Shown: positions 8,203 to 16,893 of the stretch, in pieces
Numbering within the stretch: position 1 is the stretch's first letter
How the letters are laid out: every line of letters starts with the position of its first letter
Source: Burkholderiales bacterium Ga0077543
GTDB taxonomy: Bacteria > Pseudomonadota > Gammaproteobacteria > Burkholderiales > Burkholderiaceae_C
Reading direction: 5' to 3'
DNA: 64,000 bases
Assembly (NCBI GenBank): GCA_001464055.1
Contig: LNET01000038.1
Coordinates: forward strand, 62,001-126,000
Notes under the pieces: generated by a model
Told to the model about the DNA's origin: nothing
Seen by the model: the letters and a program-made list of their open reading frames with translations, nothing else
Databases searched by the model: none
Program-made: the position numbers and the translations under genes

Positions 8203-9678
8203 ATGGGTGCTTCGGAATCTCTTCCCGTCTTGCCGGACGTCGCCAACGGCTGCGTCCATGACAACGGCCAGTGGCGACCCGCCACGGGCGGCAGCCGTCC
8301 CGTGATCGAACCTGCCACCGGGCGCACGATCGGGTCGGTGGGCATTGCTTCGGCAGCCGACATGAAGGGCGCCATCGACCGCGCCCATGCCGCGCAGAAA
8401 GCCTGGGCCGCGACACCGCCGCGCGACCGCGCTGCCGTGCTGCTGAAGGCATCGCAGGCGCTGATGGCGCGCTTCGATGACTACGCCATGGCCATTGCCC
8501 GCGAAACCGGCGGCATCGTGGCCAAGGGCCAGCACGAGGTGAGGGAAGCATCGGTGCTGTGCCAGGTGGCGGCCGGCCTGCCGATGGCGGCACAGGGCCA
8601 TGTGTTGCCCAGCACCCCGGGTCGCATGTCGCTTGCCAAGCGCGTGCCGCATGGCGTGGTGGGTGTGATCTCGCCATTCAACTTCCCGCTGATCCTGGGC
8701 ATCCGTTCGGTGGCCCCGGCGCTGGCGCTGGGCAATGCCGTGGTGCTGAAGCCCGACCCGCGCACGCCCTACAGCGGCGGCGTGATCATGGCCGAAGTCT
8801 TCGAACAGGCCGGCCTGCCCGCCGGCCTGCTGCAGGTGCTGGCCGGCGACGCCGAAGCCGGCGAAGCCCTGGTGACCGACCCGCGCGTGCCGATGATCGC
8901 CTTCACGGGGTCGCCCGGCGTCGGCCGCCGCATCGGTGAACTGGCCGGCCGCCACCTGAAGAAGGTCTCGCTGGAACTGGGCGGCGCGAACAACCTCATC
9001 GTGCTGGAAGACGCCGACCTCGACGCCGCCGCCAGCGCCGTGGCTTTCGGCGCGTGGTTCCACCAGGGCCAGATCTGCATGGCCAGCAACCGTGTGCTGG
9101 TGCATGAATCGGTGCTCGAAGGCCTGAAGGCACGCCTGGTGGGCAAGGCCACGCACCTTCCGGTGGGCGACGGCGCCAGTGGCCGCGTGGCCCTGGGTCC
9201 GATGATCGATGCGAAGCAGCTGAACCACTTCCACAGCCTGGTGAAGGACAGCATCAGCGCCGGCGCCAAGCTCGAAGCCGGCGGAACCTACGAAGGCCTG
9301 TGCTACAAGCCCACCGTGCTGTCAGGCGTCACGCCGGGCATGCGGTCCTTCGACGAAGAGCCCTTCGGTCCGCTCGTCAACCTGGTGTCGTTCAAGACCG
9401 ACGAAGAAGCCGTGAGCCTGGCCAACAACAGCCAGGGCGGCCTGTCTGCAGCCGTCATCGGGCGCGACGTGTCTCGTGCCATGGCCATCGGCGAGCAGCT
9501 CAACGCCGGCATGCTGCACATCAACGACCAGACCGTGAACGACGACGCCGTGAACCCCTTCGGCGGCCCCGGCCTGGGCGGCAACGGCAGCTCGGTCGGC
9601 GGCCCGGCCGACATCGACGAATACACGCGCTGGCAGTGGGTCACCGTGAAGGCCGCACTGCCGGGTTTCCCGTTCTGA
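8203..9678 (+). CDS. Aromatic aldehyde dehydrogenase (vanillin/benzaldehyde dehydrogenase-like)
   Basis: A 491-residue NAD(P)+-dependent aldehyde dehydrogenase, close in pattern to XylC/vanillin dehydrogenases. It shows SPFNFPLIL, the GSPGVG loop, the general-base Glu in LELGGANN and the nucleophilic Cys in GQICMASNR. The ATG has AGGAGA 5-6 bp upstream. It is first in a run that continues with the ABC importer and coniferyl alcohol dehydrogenase, all facing the same way under a sigma-54 promoter. Oxidation of coniferyl aldehyde or vanillin to the acid fits best. Substrate preference among aromatic aldehydes cannot be read from sequence. Confidence 0.88.
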   Translation: MGASESLPVLPDVANGCVHDNGQWRPATGGSRPVIEPATGRTIGSVGIASAADMKGAIDRAHAAQKAWAATPPRDRAAVLLKASQALMARFDDYAMAIARETGGIVAKGQHEVREASVLCQVAAGLPMAAQGHVLPSTPGRMSLAKRVPHGVVGVISPFNFPLILGIRSVAPALALGNAVVLKPDPRTPYSGGVIMAEVFEQAGLPAGLLQVLAGDAEAGEALVTDPRVPMIAFTGSPGVGRRIGELAGRHLKKVSLELGGANNLIVLEDADLDAAASAVAFGAWFHQGQICMASNRVLVHESVLEGLKARLVGKATHLPVGDGASGRVALGPMIDAKQLNHFHSLVKDSISAGAKLEAGGTYEGLCYKPTVLSGVTPGMRSFDEEPFGPLVNLVSFKTDEEAVSLANNSQGGLSAAVIGRDVSRAMAIGEQLNAGMLHINDQTVNDDAVNPFGGPGLGGNGSSVGGPADIDEYTRWQWVTVKAALPGFPF

Positions 9679-9782
9679 AGCCTGTTCTGAACCGAACGCA
9701 GAGGCCTGAAGGCCCGCGGCCCTTCCATCCCGCAACCATCTCAACCCATCACTCGGCATCGCCCGAGGTGCAGGAGACAAGC

Positions 9783-11087
9783 ATGAGCAACGACACCCCA
9801 TCCAACTCTTCCATGCGCGCCACCTCGCGCCGTGCCGTGCTGCGCGGCGGTGCCGCGGCGGCTGGCCTGGCGGCCTTCCCGATGATCGGCCGCACGCAGG
9901 GCAACACCCTTCGCATCGGCGTGGTCAGCCCGCGTTCAGGGCCGCTGGCGCTGTTCGGCGAAAGCGACGGCTGGGTGCTGGACCAGGTGCGCAAGCAGGT
10001 GGCCGGCGGCGTGGATGTGGGCGGCAAGCGCTGGAACCTGGAATTCATCGACAAGGACACCACCAGCAACCCGGTGCGCGCTGCGTCAGTCGCACGCGAG
10101 CTGATCAACGCCGACAAGGTGGACTTCGTGCTGTCCACGTCCACGCCCGAGACGGTGAACCCGGTGGCCGACGCCTGCGAAGCCGCAGGCGTGCCTGCAC
10201 TGTCCACCACCAGCCCCTGGGAAGCCTTCTACTTCGGCCGCGGCGCCAAGCCTGGCGAACCCTCGCCCTTCAAGTGGAGCTACCACTTCTGCTTCGGCGT
10301 GGGCAGCTTCGCCCGGCTGTATGCCGACCAGTGGAGCAAGGTGGCCACGAACAAGAAGGTCGGCATGCTGCTGCCGGCCGACGCCGACGGCAACGCCATC
10401 CGCCGCTCGCTGATCCCGGCGCTGCAGAAGGCCGGCTTCACGGTTTTCGATGCTGGCCCGTACCAGAACGGCCTGGCCGACTTTTCAGCCCAGATTGCAG
10501 CCTTCCGCAAGGAAGAGATCGAGATCTTCAACACCTTCCCCTTCCCGCCCGACTTCGCCGTGTTCTGGCGCCAGGCCGCGCAACGCGGGCTGGCCCGGCA
10601 GGTGAAGGTGGTGCAGACGGCCAAGGCCGGCCTGTTCGCGGCCGAGATGGAGGCCCTGGGCCAGCTCGGCCATGGCATCCATTCCGGCGCTTACTGGCAC
10701 CGCAGCTTCCCCTTCAGTTCGCCAGCCACGGGCATGACGAACGCGCAGCTGGCCGATGGCTACGAGAAGGCCAGCGGCAAGGTGGCGAACGTGCAGATCG
10801 GCGCCACCGCGTCGCTGTTCGACGCGGCCCTGGCCGCCGTGCGTGCCAGCAGCAACCCGGGCGACCGCGCCGCGCTGGCCGCATCGATCGCCAGGCTCAA
10901 GACCCCCACCGCCGTGGGCGACATCGACTTCACCACCGGCCCGGTGCCGAACTGCGCCACCACCGGCCTGGTGGGCGTGCAGTGGCTGCGCGGCGCCAAC
11001 GGCAAGTTCAGCGTGAACATCGTGTCCAACGCGGACCACCCGAAGGTGGCACTGACCGGACAGATGACACCCTACAAGCTGGCCTGA
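9783..11087 (+). CDS. ABC importer substrate-binding protein (branched-chain amino acid/aromatic type)
   Basis: A 434-residue periplasmic binding protein of the LivJ/HAAT family (Peripla_BP_6). The N terminus has a twin-arginine-like segment (SRRAVLRGGAAAAG) followed by a hydrophobic stretch, so export by Tat or Sec is likely. The mature part begins TLRIGVVSPRSGPLALFGE, typical of the family. AGGAGACAAGC precedes the ATG. It is 105 bp after the aldehyde dehydrogenase and 30 bp before the first ATPase gene. Family members in aromatic operons bind benzoate- or cinnamate-type acids; here ferulate- or coniferyl-type ligands are a reasonable inference. Confidence 0.88.
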   Translation: MSNDTPSNSSMRATSRRAVLRGGAAAAGLAAFPMIGRTQGNTLRIGVVSPRSGPLALFGESDGWVLDQVRKQVAGGVDVGGKRWNLEFIDKDTTSNPVRAASVARELINADKVDFVLSTSTPETVNPVADACEAAGVPALSTTSPWEAFYFGRGAKPGEPSPFKWSYHFCFGVGSFARLYADQWSKVATNKKVGMLLPADADGNAIRRSLIPALQKAGFTVFDAGPYQNGLADFSAQIAAFRKEEIEIFNTFPFPPDFAVFWRQAAQRGLARQVKVVQTAKAGLFAAEMEALGQLGHGIHSGAYWHRSFPFSSPATGMTNAQLADGYEKASGKVANVQIGATASLFDAALAAVRASSNPGDRAALAASIARLKTPTAVGDIDFTTGPVPNCATTGLVGVQWLRGANGKFSVNIVSNADHPKVALTGQMTPYKLA

Positions 11088-11116
11088 GCACACTGCCGAC
11101 CTTGCCGGGCCGAACC

Positions 11117-11848
11117 ATGAATCAGGACATCGTGCTGGCCGCCGGCGGCGTGAGCAAGCATTTCGGTGCGCTGCAGGTGCTGCATGGGGTGGACCTGCAG
11201 GTGCGCCGGGGCGAAGCCCTGGGCGTGGTCGGCCCCAATGGCGCAGGCAAGACCACGCTGTTCGGCGTGCTGGCCGGCACCCTGCCGGCCAGCGATGGCC
11301 GCGTGCATTTCGACGGTCGCGACATCAGCGCCTGGGACACATCGGAGCGCTGCCGCGCAGGCATCGGTCGCACTTACCAGGTGCCGCGCCCATTCCTGAG
11401 CATGAGCGTGGCCGAGAACGTGCTGGTGGCCGCCCAGCATGGGGCCGGCCTGCGCGCTGCGGCTGCCCAGGCGGCAGTGAACCGGTCGCTCGAACGCACC
11501 GGCCTGCTGGCGCTGGCCACCCGCTCTGCCGACACGCTGGGCCTGCTGGACCGCAAGCGCCTGGAGCTGGCGCGGGCCTTGGCCACGAACCCGAAGGTGC
11601 TGCTGCTCGACGAGATCGGCGGCGGGCTGACCGAGGCCGAACTCCTGAAGCTCGTCGACCTGGTGGGCAGCCTGCATGCCGAAGGCCTGACGCTGGTGTG
11701 GATCGAGCATGTGCTGCACGCGCTGCTCAAGGTGGTGGGCCGGCTGGTGTGCATGGACTCCGGCAGCGTCCTGGCCGAGGGCGACCCTGCAGCGGTGATG
11801 AGCAACCCGCTGGTGATGAAGGCCTATCTGGGTGGGGCCGCTGCATGA
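11117..11848 (+). CDS. ABC importer ATPase, LivG type
   Basis: A 243-residue ATP-binding subunit. Walker A is GPNGAGKTT near residue 38 and Walker B is VLLLDEIGGGL. The C terminus carries the LivG-type extension (WIEHVLHALLKVVGRLVCMDSG). The usual LSGGQ signature is altered: the stretch before the Walker B reads LGLLDRKRLELARALA, as is common in LivG proteins (LPYGxQRxLE) but with an LLDRKR variant. It partners the LivF-type ATPase that overlaps it by 4 bp. It energises uptake by the two permeases encoded downstream. Confidence 0.9.
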   Translation: MNQDIVLAAGGVSKHFGALQVLHGVDLQVRRGEALGVVGPNGAGKTTLFGVLAGTLPASDGRVHFDGRDISAWDTSERCRAGIGRTYQVPRPFLSMSVAENVLVAAQHGAGLRAAAAQAAVNRSLERTGLLALATRSADTLGLLDRKRLELARALATNPKVLLLDEIGGGLTEAELLKLVDLVGSLHAEGLTLVWIEHVLHALLKVVGRLVCMDSGSVLAEGDPAAVMSNPLVMKAYLGGAAA

Positions 11849-12651
11849 GCGGCGCCGCCATCACCGCGGACGCGACCCGCCACGACATCCTGCGAGTGCA
11901 GGGCCTGCGTGCCGGCCACGGCCAGCTGGTGGCCGTGCGCGAAGTGTCCTTCGCACTGAAACGCGGCGAATGCGTCGCGCTGATCGGCGCCAACGGCGCC
12001 GGCAAGACCACCCTGCTGCGTTGCCTGGCCGGCGTGCACCCGGCGCTGGCGGGCCAGCTGACGCTGGACGGGCAGGACATCACGGCCCTGCCGGCGCACC
12101 GCCGCGTGCAACAGGGGCTGGCCCTGGTGCCCGAAGGCCGCCGCCTGTGGAACGACATGACGGTGCGCGAGAACCTGGTCGTGGCGCTCGAACACCGCGA
12201 CCCCGCGCGCGCCGCGGCTGCTGCCCAGCCCTGGTCCGTCGACCGCGCGCTGCAGGCCCTGCCTGGCCTGAAGCCCATCCTGGACCGGCCGGCAGGTGCC
12301 CTGTCTGGCGGGCAGCGTCAGGCCGCAGCCATCGCGCGCGCGCTGATGAGCAATCCCGAGGTGCTGCTGCTGGACGAAGTGTCGCTGGGCCTGTCGCCCC
12401 TGGTGGTGGACGAGGTCTACCGCAGCCTGCAGACCCTGCGCACCGAAGCTGGCACCACCATGCTGCTGGTCGAACAGGACCTGGGCCGCGCGCTCGCCTT
12501 TGCCGACCATGTGATGTGCCTGCGCGAGGGCCGGATCGTGCTGCAGGCGGCCTGCGCCGACACCACGCGCGAGGCCGTCACCGAAGCCTATTTCGGCATG
12601 GAGCACGTCGCCCCTGCCCTGGCCGCCGCTGCTGCGGAGAACACGCCATGA
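11845..12651 (+). CDS. ABC importer ATPase, LivF type
   Basis: A 268-residue ATP-binding subunit. Walker A is GANGAGKTT, the signature is LSGGQRQ and Walker B is VLLLDEVSLGL. LVPEGRRLWNDMTVREN is the hallmark of LivF proteins. The ATG overlaps the upstream stop in an ATGA arrangement, and the stop overlaps the next ATG the same way, showing tight translational coupling through the importer. With its LivG partner it forms the ATPase heterodimer. Confidence 0.92.
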   Translation: MSGAAITADATRHDILRVQGLRAGHGQLVAVREVSFALKRGECVALIGANGAGKTTLLRCLAGVHPALAGQLTLDGQDITALPAHRRVQQGLALVPEGRRLWNDMTVRENLVVALEHRDPARAAAAAQPWSVDRALQALPGLKPILDRPAGALSGGQRQAAAIARALMSNPEVLLLDEVSLGLSPLVVDEVYRSLQTLRTEAGTTMLLVEQDLGRALAFADHVMCLREGRIVLQAACADTTREAVTEAYFGMEHVAPALAAAAAENTP

Positions 12652-13583
12652 TCGACGCCATCGTGCAAGGCGTGCTGCTGGGCGGCTACTACGCCGTGCT
12701 GGCCGCGGGCCTGTCGCTGATGTTCGGCGTCATGCGCATCATCAACCTCGCGCACGGCGATCTCGCCATCCTCGGCGCCTACCTGGTGCTGGCGCTGACC
12801 GATGCCGGTCTGCCCTGGTGGGGCGCAGCATTGGCGACGCTGCCGATCATGGCCCTGGTGGGCGCGCTGCTGCAGCGCTGGGTGCTGGCGCGCACGCTGC
12901 GTGCCGGGGTGCTGCTGCCGCTGCTGGTGACCATCGGTCTGGGCGCATTGCTGCAGAACCTGCTGTACGGCGTTTTCGGCTCAGACGCCCGTTCACTGGC
13001 AGACGCGCTGGGCCCGCTGTCCTGGGCCAGCTGGACGCTGCCGGGCGACATCGTGGTGGGCCAGGTGCCGGTGATGACCTTGGTGCTGGCCATCGTGGTG
13101 CTGGCCTCGCTGCAACTGATGCTCAAGCGCACGCGCCTGGGCCGCGCCATCCGCGCCGCGGCTTCAGACCCCGAAGCCGCGGCGCTGAACGGTGTGGACG
13201 CAGCGCGCGTGCACCGCGCCGCTGCCGGCATCGCCATCGCGCTGGCGGCGCTGGCCGGCACCATGCTGGCACTGCGCGCCACGATCGAACCCTATTCCGG
13301 GCCGCTGCTCCTGATCAGCGCTTTCGAAGCCGTGGTCATTGGTGGCATCGGCTCGATCTGGGGCACCTTGCTGGGCGGCATCCTGCTCGGGCTGGCGCAA
13401 TCGCTGGGCGCGCTGGTGTCGCCAGCGGGCTTCCAGCTCGGCGGGCACCTGCTGTTCCTGGCCGTGCTGGGCGCGCGCCTGTGGGCCCAGCACCGGGCGG
13501 CGCATGGCCGGCCGGCCTGGCCCTGGCAGGCACGCCGGGCGCCAGCCAAGCCCGGCCCCGCAGCCGCCAAGGGAGTGACGTGA
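12648..13583 (+). CDS. ABC importer permease, LivH type
   Basis: A 311-residue inner-membrane permease with about eight hydrophobic segments. It opens with GVLLGGYYAVLAAGLSLMFG and has the LivH motif RIINLAHGDLAILGAY; a cytoplasmic loop (RLGRAIRAAASDPEAAALNGVD) is typical of the coupling region. The C-terminal ~25 residues are basic and Pro/Ala-rich, longer than usual. Its stop shares one base with the next gene's ATG. Confidence 0.92.
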   Translation: MIDAIVQGVLLGGYYAVLAAGLSLMFGVMRIINLAHGDLAILGAYLVLALTDAGLPWWGAALATLPIMALVGALLQRWVLARTLRAGVLLPLLVTIGLGALLQNLLYGVFGSDARSLADALGPLSWASWTLPGDIVVGQVPVMTLVLAIVVLASLQLMLKRTRLGRAIRAAASDPEAAALNGVDAARVHRAAAGIAIALAALAGTMLALRATIEPYSGPLLLISAFEAVVIGGIGSIWGTLLGGILLGLAQSLGALVSPAGFQLGGHLLFLAVLGARLWAQHRAAHGRPAWPWQARRAPAKPGPAAAKGVT

Positions 13584-14596
13584 TGACACCCCGTCAAACC
13601 CTGCTCGGCGGCGGTGCAGTGGTGCTCGTGCTGGCCCTGCTGCCGCTGGTGGCTGGCGCCAACCTCATCGACAAGCTCACCGGCCTGTTCATCCTGATGC
13701 TGCTGGCCGCGATGTGGGGCGTGATGGCCGGGCAAGCCGGCCTGGTGTCGGTCGGTCAGCAGGCCTTCTTCGGCCTGGGTGGCTATTTCGCGCTGCGGCT
13801 GGTCGACGGTGGCCTATCGGCCTACCCGGCGCTGCTGGCCGGCGCCGTGGGCGCTGCCGCGGTGGCCTGGGTGATGTCGTTCTTCCTGCTGCGCCTGAAG
13901 GACGGCGAATTTGCCATCGCCACCTGGGTGGCGGCCGAAGTCATCCGCATCCTGGTCATGCTCGACCCGCTGGTCCAGGGCGAGACCGGCACTTCGCTCA
14001 TCGCCTTGAACGCGGTCGAGCCCACCTTGCGCCGCAACCTGGGATACGGCTTTGCGCTGGTGTCCCTGGCCGGCATGCTGCTGGCCGTCTGGTGGCTGAT
14101 GCGCAGCCCGGTGGGCACGGCTTCGCGCGCCCTGGGCGACGACGACGAAGCCGCAGCCTCGCTGGGCGTGCGCGTGATGTCGACGCGACGCGCCATCTAC
14201 GTGCTGGCGGCCTTCGGCTGTGCCCTGGCCGGCGTGGCCTGGCTGGCCAGCGCCATCACCTTCCTGCCACGCACCAACTTCGGCGTGCAGTGGTCGGTGC
14301 TGATGCTGTTCATGGTGCTGGTGGGCGGCTTGCGCAGCCTGGCCGGGCCCATCGTCGGCGCGCTGCTGCTGTTCACGCTGCAGGAAAGCCTGGGCGACTT
14401 CGGCGTCTGGTACCTGGCCGGCGTGGGCGCGCTGGCCGCGATCTTCGCGTTGTTCCTGCCGCAAGGCCTGGTGGGCCTGTGGCAGGAGCGGCGAGCCCGC
14501 GCTGCGGCGCAGGCTGCGGCTGCCGCAGCCACACCCGCGCCACTGGCACCGGCGGCCACCACTCCCGTCAACACCACCAGGAGCCCCTCCGCATGA
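13583..14596 (+). CDS. ABC importer permease, LivM type
   Basis: A 337-residue permease with multiple membrane segments. It has the LivM signature GQAGLVSVGQQAFFGLGGY, the coupling-loop sequence GTASRALGDDDEAAASLGV, and an Ala/Pro/Thr-rich cytoplasmic tail of about 40 residues. It pairs with the LivH protein to form the translocation path. Its stop overlaps the calA start (ATGA), so importer and coniferyl alcohol dehydrogenase are made as one unit. That ties the transported substrate to coniferyl-type compounds. Confidence 0.92.
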   Translation: MTPRQTLLGGGAVVLVLALLPLVAGANLIDKLTGLFILMLLAAMWGVMAGQAGLVSVGQQAFFGLGGYFALRLVDGGLSAYPALLAGAVGAAAVAWVMSFFLLRLKDGEFAIATWVAAEVIRILVMLDPLVQGETGTSLIALNAVEPTLRRNLGYGFALVSLAGMLLAVWWLMRSPVGTASRALGDDDEAAASLGVRVMSTRRAIYVLAAFGCALAGVAWLASAITFLPRTNFGVQWSVLMLFMVLVGGLRSLAGPIVGALLLFTLQESLGDFGVWYLAGVGALAAIFALFLPQGLVGLWQERRARAAAQAAAAAATPAPLAPAATTPVNTTRSPSA

Positions 14597-15363
14597 ACAA
14601 ACTGCAAGGCAAGACCATCGTCGTCACAGGCGTCAGCTCGGGCATCGGCAGCGACACCGCCAAGCTGCTGCGCCTGCAAGGCGCACGCGTCATCGGCCTG
14701 GACCGCAACGACCCCACCCTGAGCCTGGACGGTTTCGTGAAAGCCGACCTGTCCGAGCAGGCCGCCATCGACGCCGCGCTGCGCCTGTTGCCCGAACGCG
14801 TCGACGGCCTGGCCAACATCGCCGGCGTGCCCGGCACGGTGCCGGTGGACTTGGTCGCCCGCGTCAACTTCCTGGGCCTGCGCCACCTGACGCAGAAGCT
14901 GGCCGAGCGCATGCCCGAAGGCGGCAGCGTGGTCAATGTCTCGTCGATCCTGGGCCATGAGTGGCCTGCACGCGCCAACCTGCACAAGGCCCTGGCCGAG
15001 ACACCGCACTTCGAAGCCGGCCTGGCCTGGCTGGCACGCAATCCAGTGCCGCAGGACACCTGTTACCAGTACTTCAAGGAAGCCTTGATCGTCTGGACGC
15101 TGACGCAGTCGCAAAAGCTGTTCCTGGCCAAGGGCGTGCGCATGAACTGCGTCGCGCCGGGGCCGGTGTTCACGCCCATCCTCGGCGACTTCGTGCAGAT
15201 GCTGGGCAACGAACGCGTGCAGGCCGACGCCCACCGCATGAAGCGTCCGGCCTACACGGACGAAGTGGCCGCGGCGATCGTCTTCATGCTCGGCGACGAC
15301 GCCCGCTGGATCAGCGGCGTCAACCTGCCGGTGGACGGCGGGCTGGCATCGACCTACCTCTGA
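14593..15363 (+). CDS. calA: Coniferyl-alcohol dehydrogenase CalA (SDR)
   Basis: A 256-residue SDR oxidising coniferyl alcohol to coniferyl aldehyde with NAD(P)+. It has the TGVSSGIG cofactor loop near residue 12, NIAGVPGT, SSILGHEWPAR and the active-site YQYFK. RMNCVAPGPVFTPIL and INLPVDGGLASTYL near the C terminus closely resemble Pseudomonas CalA. The family is related to 3-alpha-hydroxysteroid dehydrogenases, which are the alternative. It overlaps the LivM-type permease gene by 4 bp. The upstream aldehyde dehydrogenase would take the next step, and the acid (ferulate) would enter the fcs pathway encoded at the left edge. Confidence 0.87.
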   Translation: MNKLQGKTIVVTGVSSGIGSDTAKLLRLQGARVIGLDRNDPTLSLDGFVKADLSEQAAIDAALRLLPERVDGLANIAGVPGTVPVDLVARVNFLGLRHLTQKLAERMPEGGSVVNVSSILGHEWPARANLHKALAETPHFEAGLAWLARNPVPQDTCYQYFKEALIVWTLTQSQKLFLAKGVRMNCVAPGPVFTPILGDFVQMLGNERVQADAHRMKRPAYTDEVAAAIVFMLGDDARWISGVNLPVDGGLASTYL

Positions 15364-15738
15364 GCATCGTGGGCGCAGACACGCTCGCTGTTCTGCAAAA
15401 CCCCGCGGGCGCGCCGCGGGCCAGCGCCAAGAGGCCCGAGCCAATGACCGCAGATCGCTGCGGCATGCGGATCCGCCACCGCGACAGCGGCGGCCCGAAA
15501 GGGATGCGACCGCACCGGGACAGCCGCTGCAAGCCCGTCGCTGGTGACCGACCGGCTGTCCCCACCACCAGCGGTGCTGTTGCCAGGGCCGGGGGGCAGC
15601 CCCCAACCTATCCTCGCGCCGTCCGGGAAGGCGCGAGGCCAGAACGCGAAGGCTGGCAGCGCTGGCGCGCGCACCGGCTCATGCCGACCAGGCCCTGAAG
15701 ACAAGAATTCCCATCACGATCTGACGGAGACACCCCCG
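15364..15738. other. Gap of 375 bp between calA and the Bug receptor
   Basis: No gene is supported here: reading frames are open by GC bias but lack family features. A GC-rich hairpin lies just after calA (15402-15420); otherwise I see only the leader of the next gene. Confidence 0.5.
15402..15420. terminator. GC-rich hairpin after calA
   Basis: Perfect 7-bp arms CCCGCGG/CCGCGGG with a 5-base loop, 39 bp after the calA stop. No T-run follows, so it is at best a weak or Rho-assisted terminator. Confidence 0.35.
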
Positions 15739-16719
15739 ATGCGACGCAAACAATTCCTGCGCGGCGCCGCCGCACTGATGGCCGGCACGGCAGTCCTGCC
15801 CGGCGCCTGGGCCCAGGGCGGAGCCTGGCCGAACCGGCCGCTGAAGCTGATCGTCAACTTTCCTGCCGGGGGCTCGCCGGACATCGTGGCCCGCGCCGTG
15901 GCCAAGCCGGTGTCCGAAGCCCTGGGGCAGCCGGTGGCGGTGGACAACCGCGCCGGTGCGGGCGGAATCCTGGGCGCCGACGCCGCGGCCAAGAGCGCAC
16001 CTGACGGCTACACCTGGCTGCTGTCCTCGGGCAGTGCGCTGTCGATCGTGCCGCTGCTGAACAACCGGATGCCTTTTGACCCGACGCGCGACCTTGTTCC
16101 CGTGGCCGGCGGCGCGCGGCTCGAGCTGTTCCTGGTGGCCCGTGCCGACCTGCCGTTCACCAACTTCACCGAGTTCCTGCGCCACGCCCGGGCCAATCCG
16201 GGCAAGCTGACCTACGGCACGCCGGGCAACGGCACCTCGCCACACGTGGCTGGCGAGATGATGAAGTCCCAGGCCGGCATCTTCACCGTGCACATCCCGT
16301 ACCGCGGCTCGGGGCAGGTGCTGCAGGACCTGCTGGGCGGCCGGCTGGACTACGCCTTCGATCCCGGCGTGGCCTTCCCGCACATCAAGTCGGGCAAGCT
16401 GCGCCTGCTGGCGGTGGGCAGCCTCAAGCGGTCGCCGCTGTACCCGGACACGCCCACGCTGGACGAACTGGGCCTGAAGGGTTTCGACGCCGGCACCACG
16501 CACGGCTTCTGGGCGCCGGCCGGCACGCCTGCGCCGATGATCGAACGCATGAACGCCGAGATCAACCGCGCGCTGGTGATGCCAGACGTGGCGACTGTGA
16601 TCCGCGGGCTGGGTGCCGAGCCGCACGTGCTGACGCCTGCGGCCTTCGGCAAGGTCATCGCCGACGACCGCAACCGCTATGCCGCGATCGTCAAGGAACG
16701 CCGGATCACCCAGGACTGA
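15739..16719 (+). CDS. Bug-family tripartite tricarboxylate transporter binding protein
   Basis: A 326-residue periplasmic binding protein (TctC/Bug). The signal peptide is MRRKQFLRGAAALMAGTAVL... ending near AWAQ, and the mature protein starts WPNRPLKLIVNFPAGGSPD, the classic Bug opening. DNRAGAGGILGA and PYRGSGQ are further family signatures. No tctA/tctB membrane genes are nearby, which is common for the hugely expanded Bug family in Burkholderiales. The ligand is likely an organic or aromatic acid but is not predictable. It is separated from calA by 375 bp, so it may have its own promoter. Confidence 0.88.
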   Translation: MRRKQFLRGAAALMAGTAVLPGAWAQGGAWPNRPLKLIVNFPAGGSPDIVARAVAKPVSEALGQPVAVDNRAGAGGILGADAAAKSAPDGYTWLLSSGSALSIVPLLNNRMPFDPTRDLVPVAGGARLELFLVARADLPFTNFTEFLRHARANPGKLTYGTPGNGTSPHVAGEMMKSQAGIFTVHIPYRGSGQVLQDLLGGRLDYAFDPGVAFPHIKSGKLRLLAVGSLKRSPLYPDTPTLDELGLKGFDAGTTHGFWAPAGTPAPMIERMNAEINRALVMPDVATVIRGLGAEPHVLTPAAFGKVIADDRNRYAAIVKERRITQD

Positions 16720-16893
16720 CGGTCGAACGCCGCAGCGCTGCGGCAACGGCAGAAATCAGAGGGTTTGGCTCGCGCGGCCGGCGGCGCAGTGATCCGGGTA
16801 AGTCCGCAGGCCCCAAGGTACGTCCTGGGCGGCGTAGGGCCGCCCCGGCAGCGTAGTCTTGCGCATCTGCCACTTCGCCGCCGAGGCCCCCGC

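Noticed and set aside
15364-15738. A possible small gene between calA and the Bug receptor
   Set aside because: Frames are open only through base composition; no ribosome-binding site or recognisable product.
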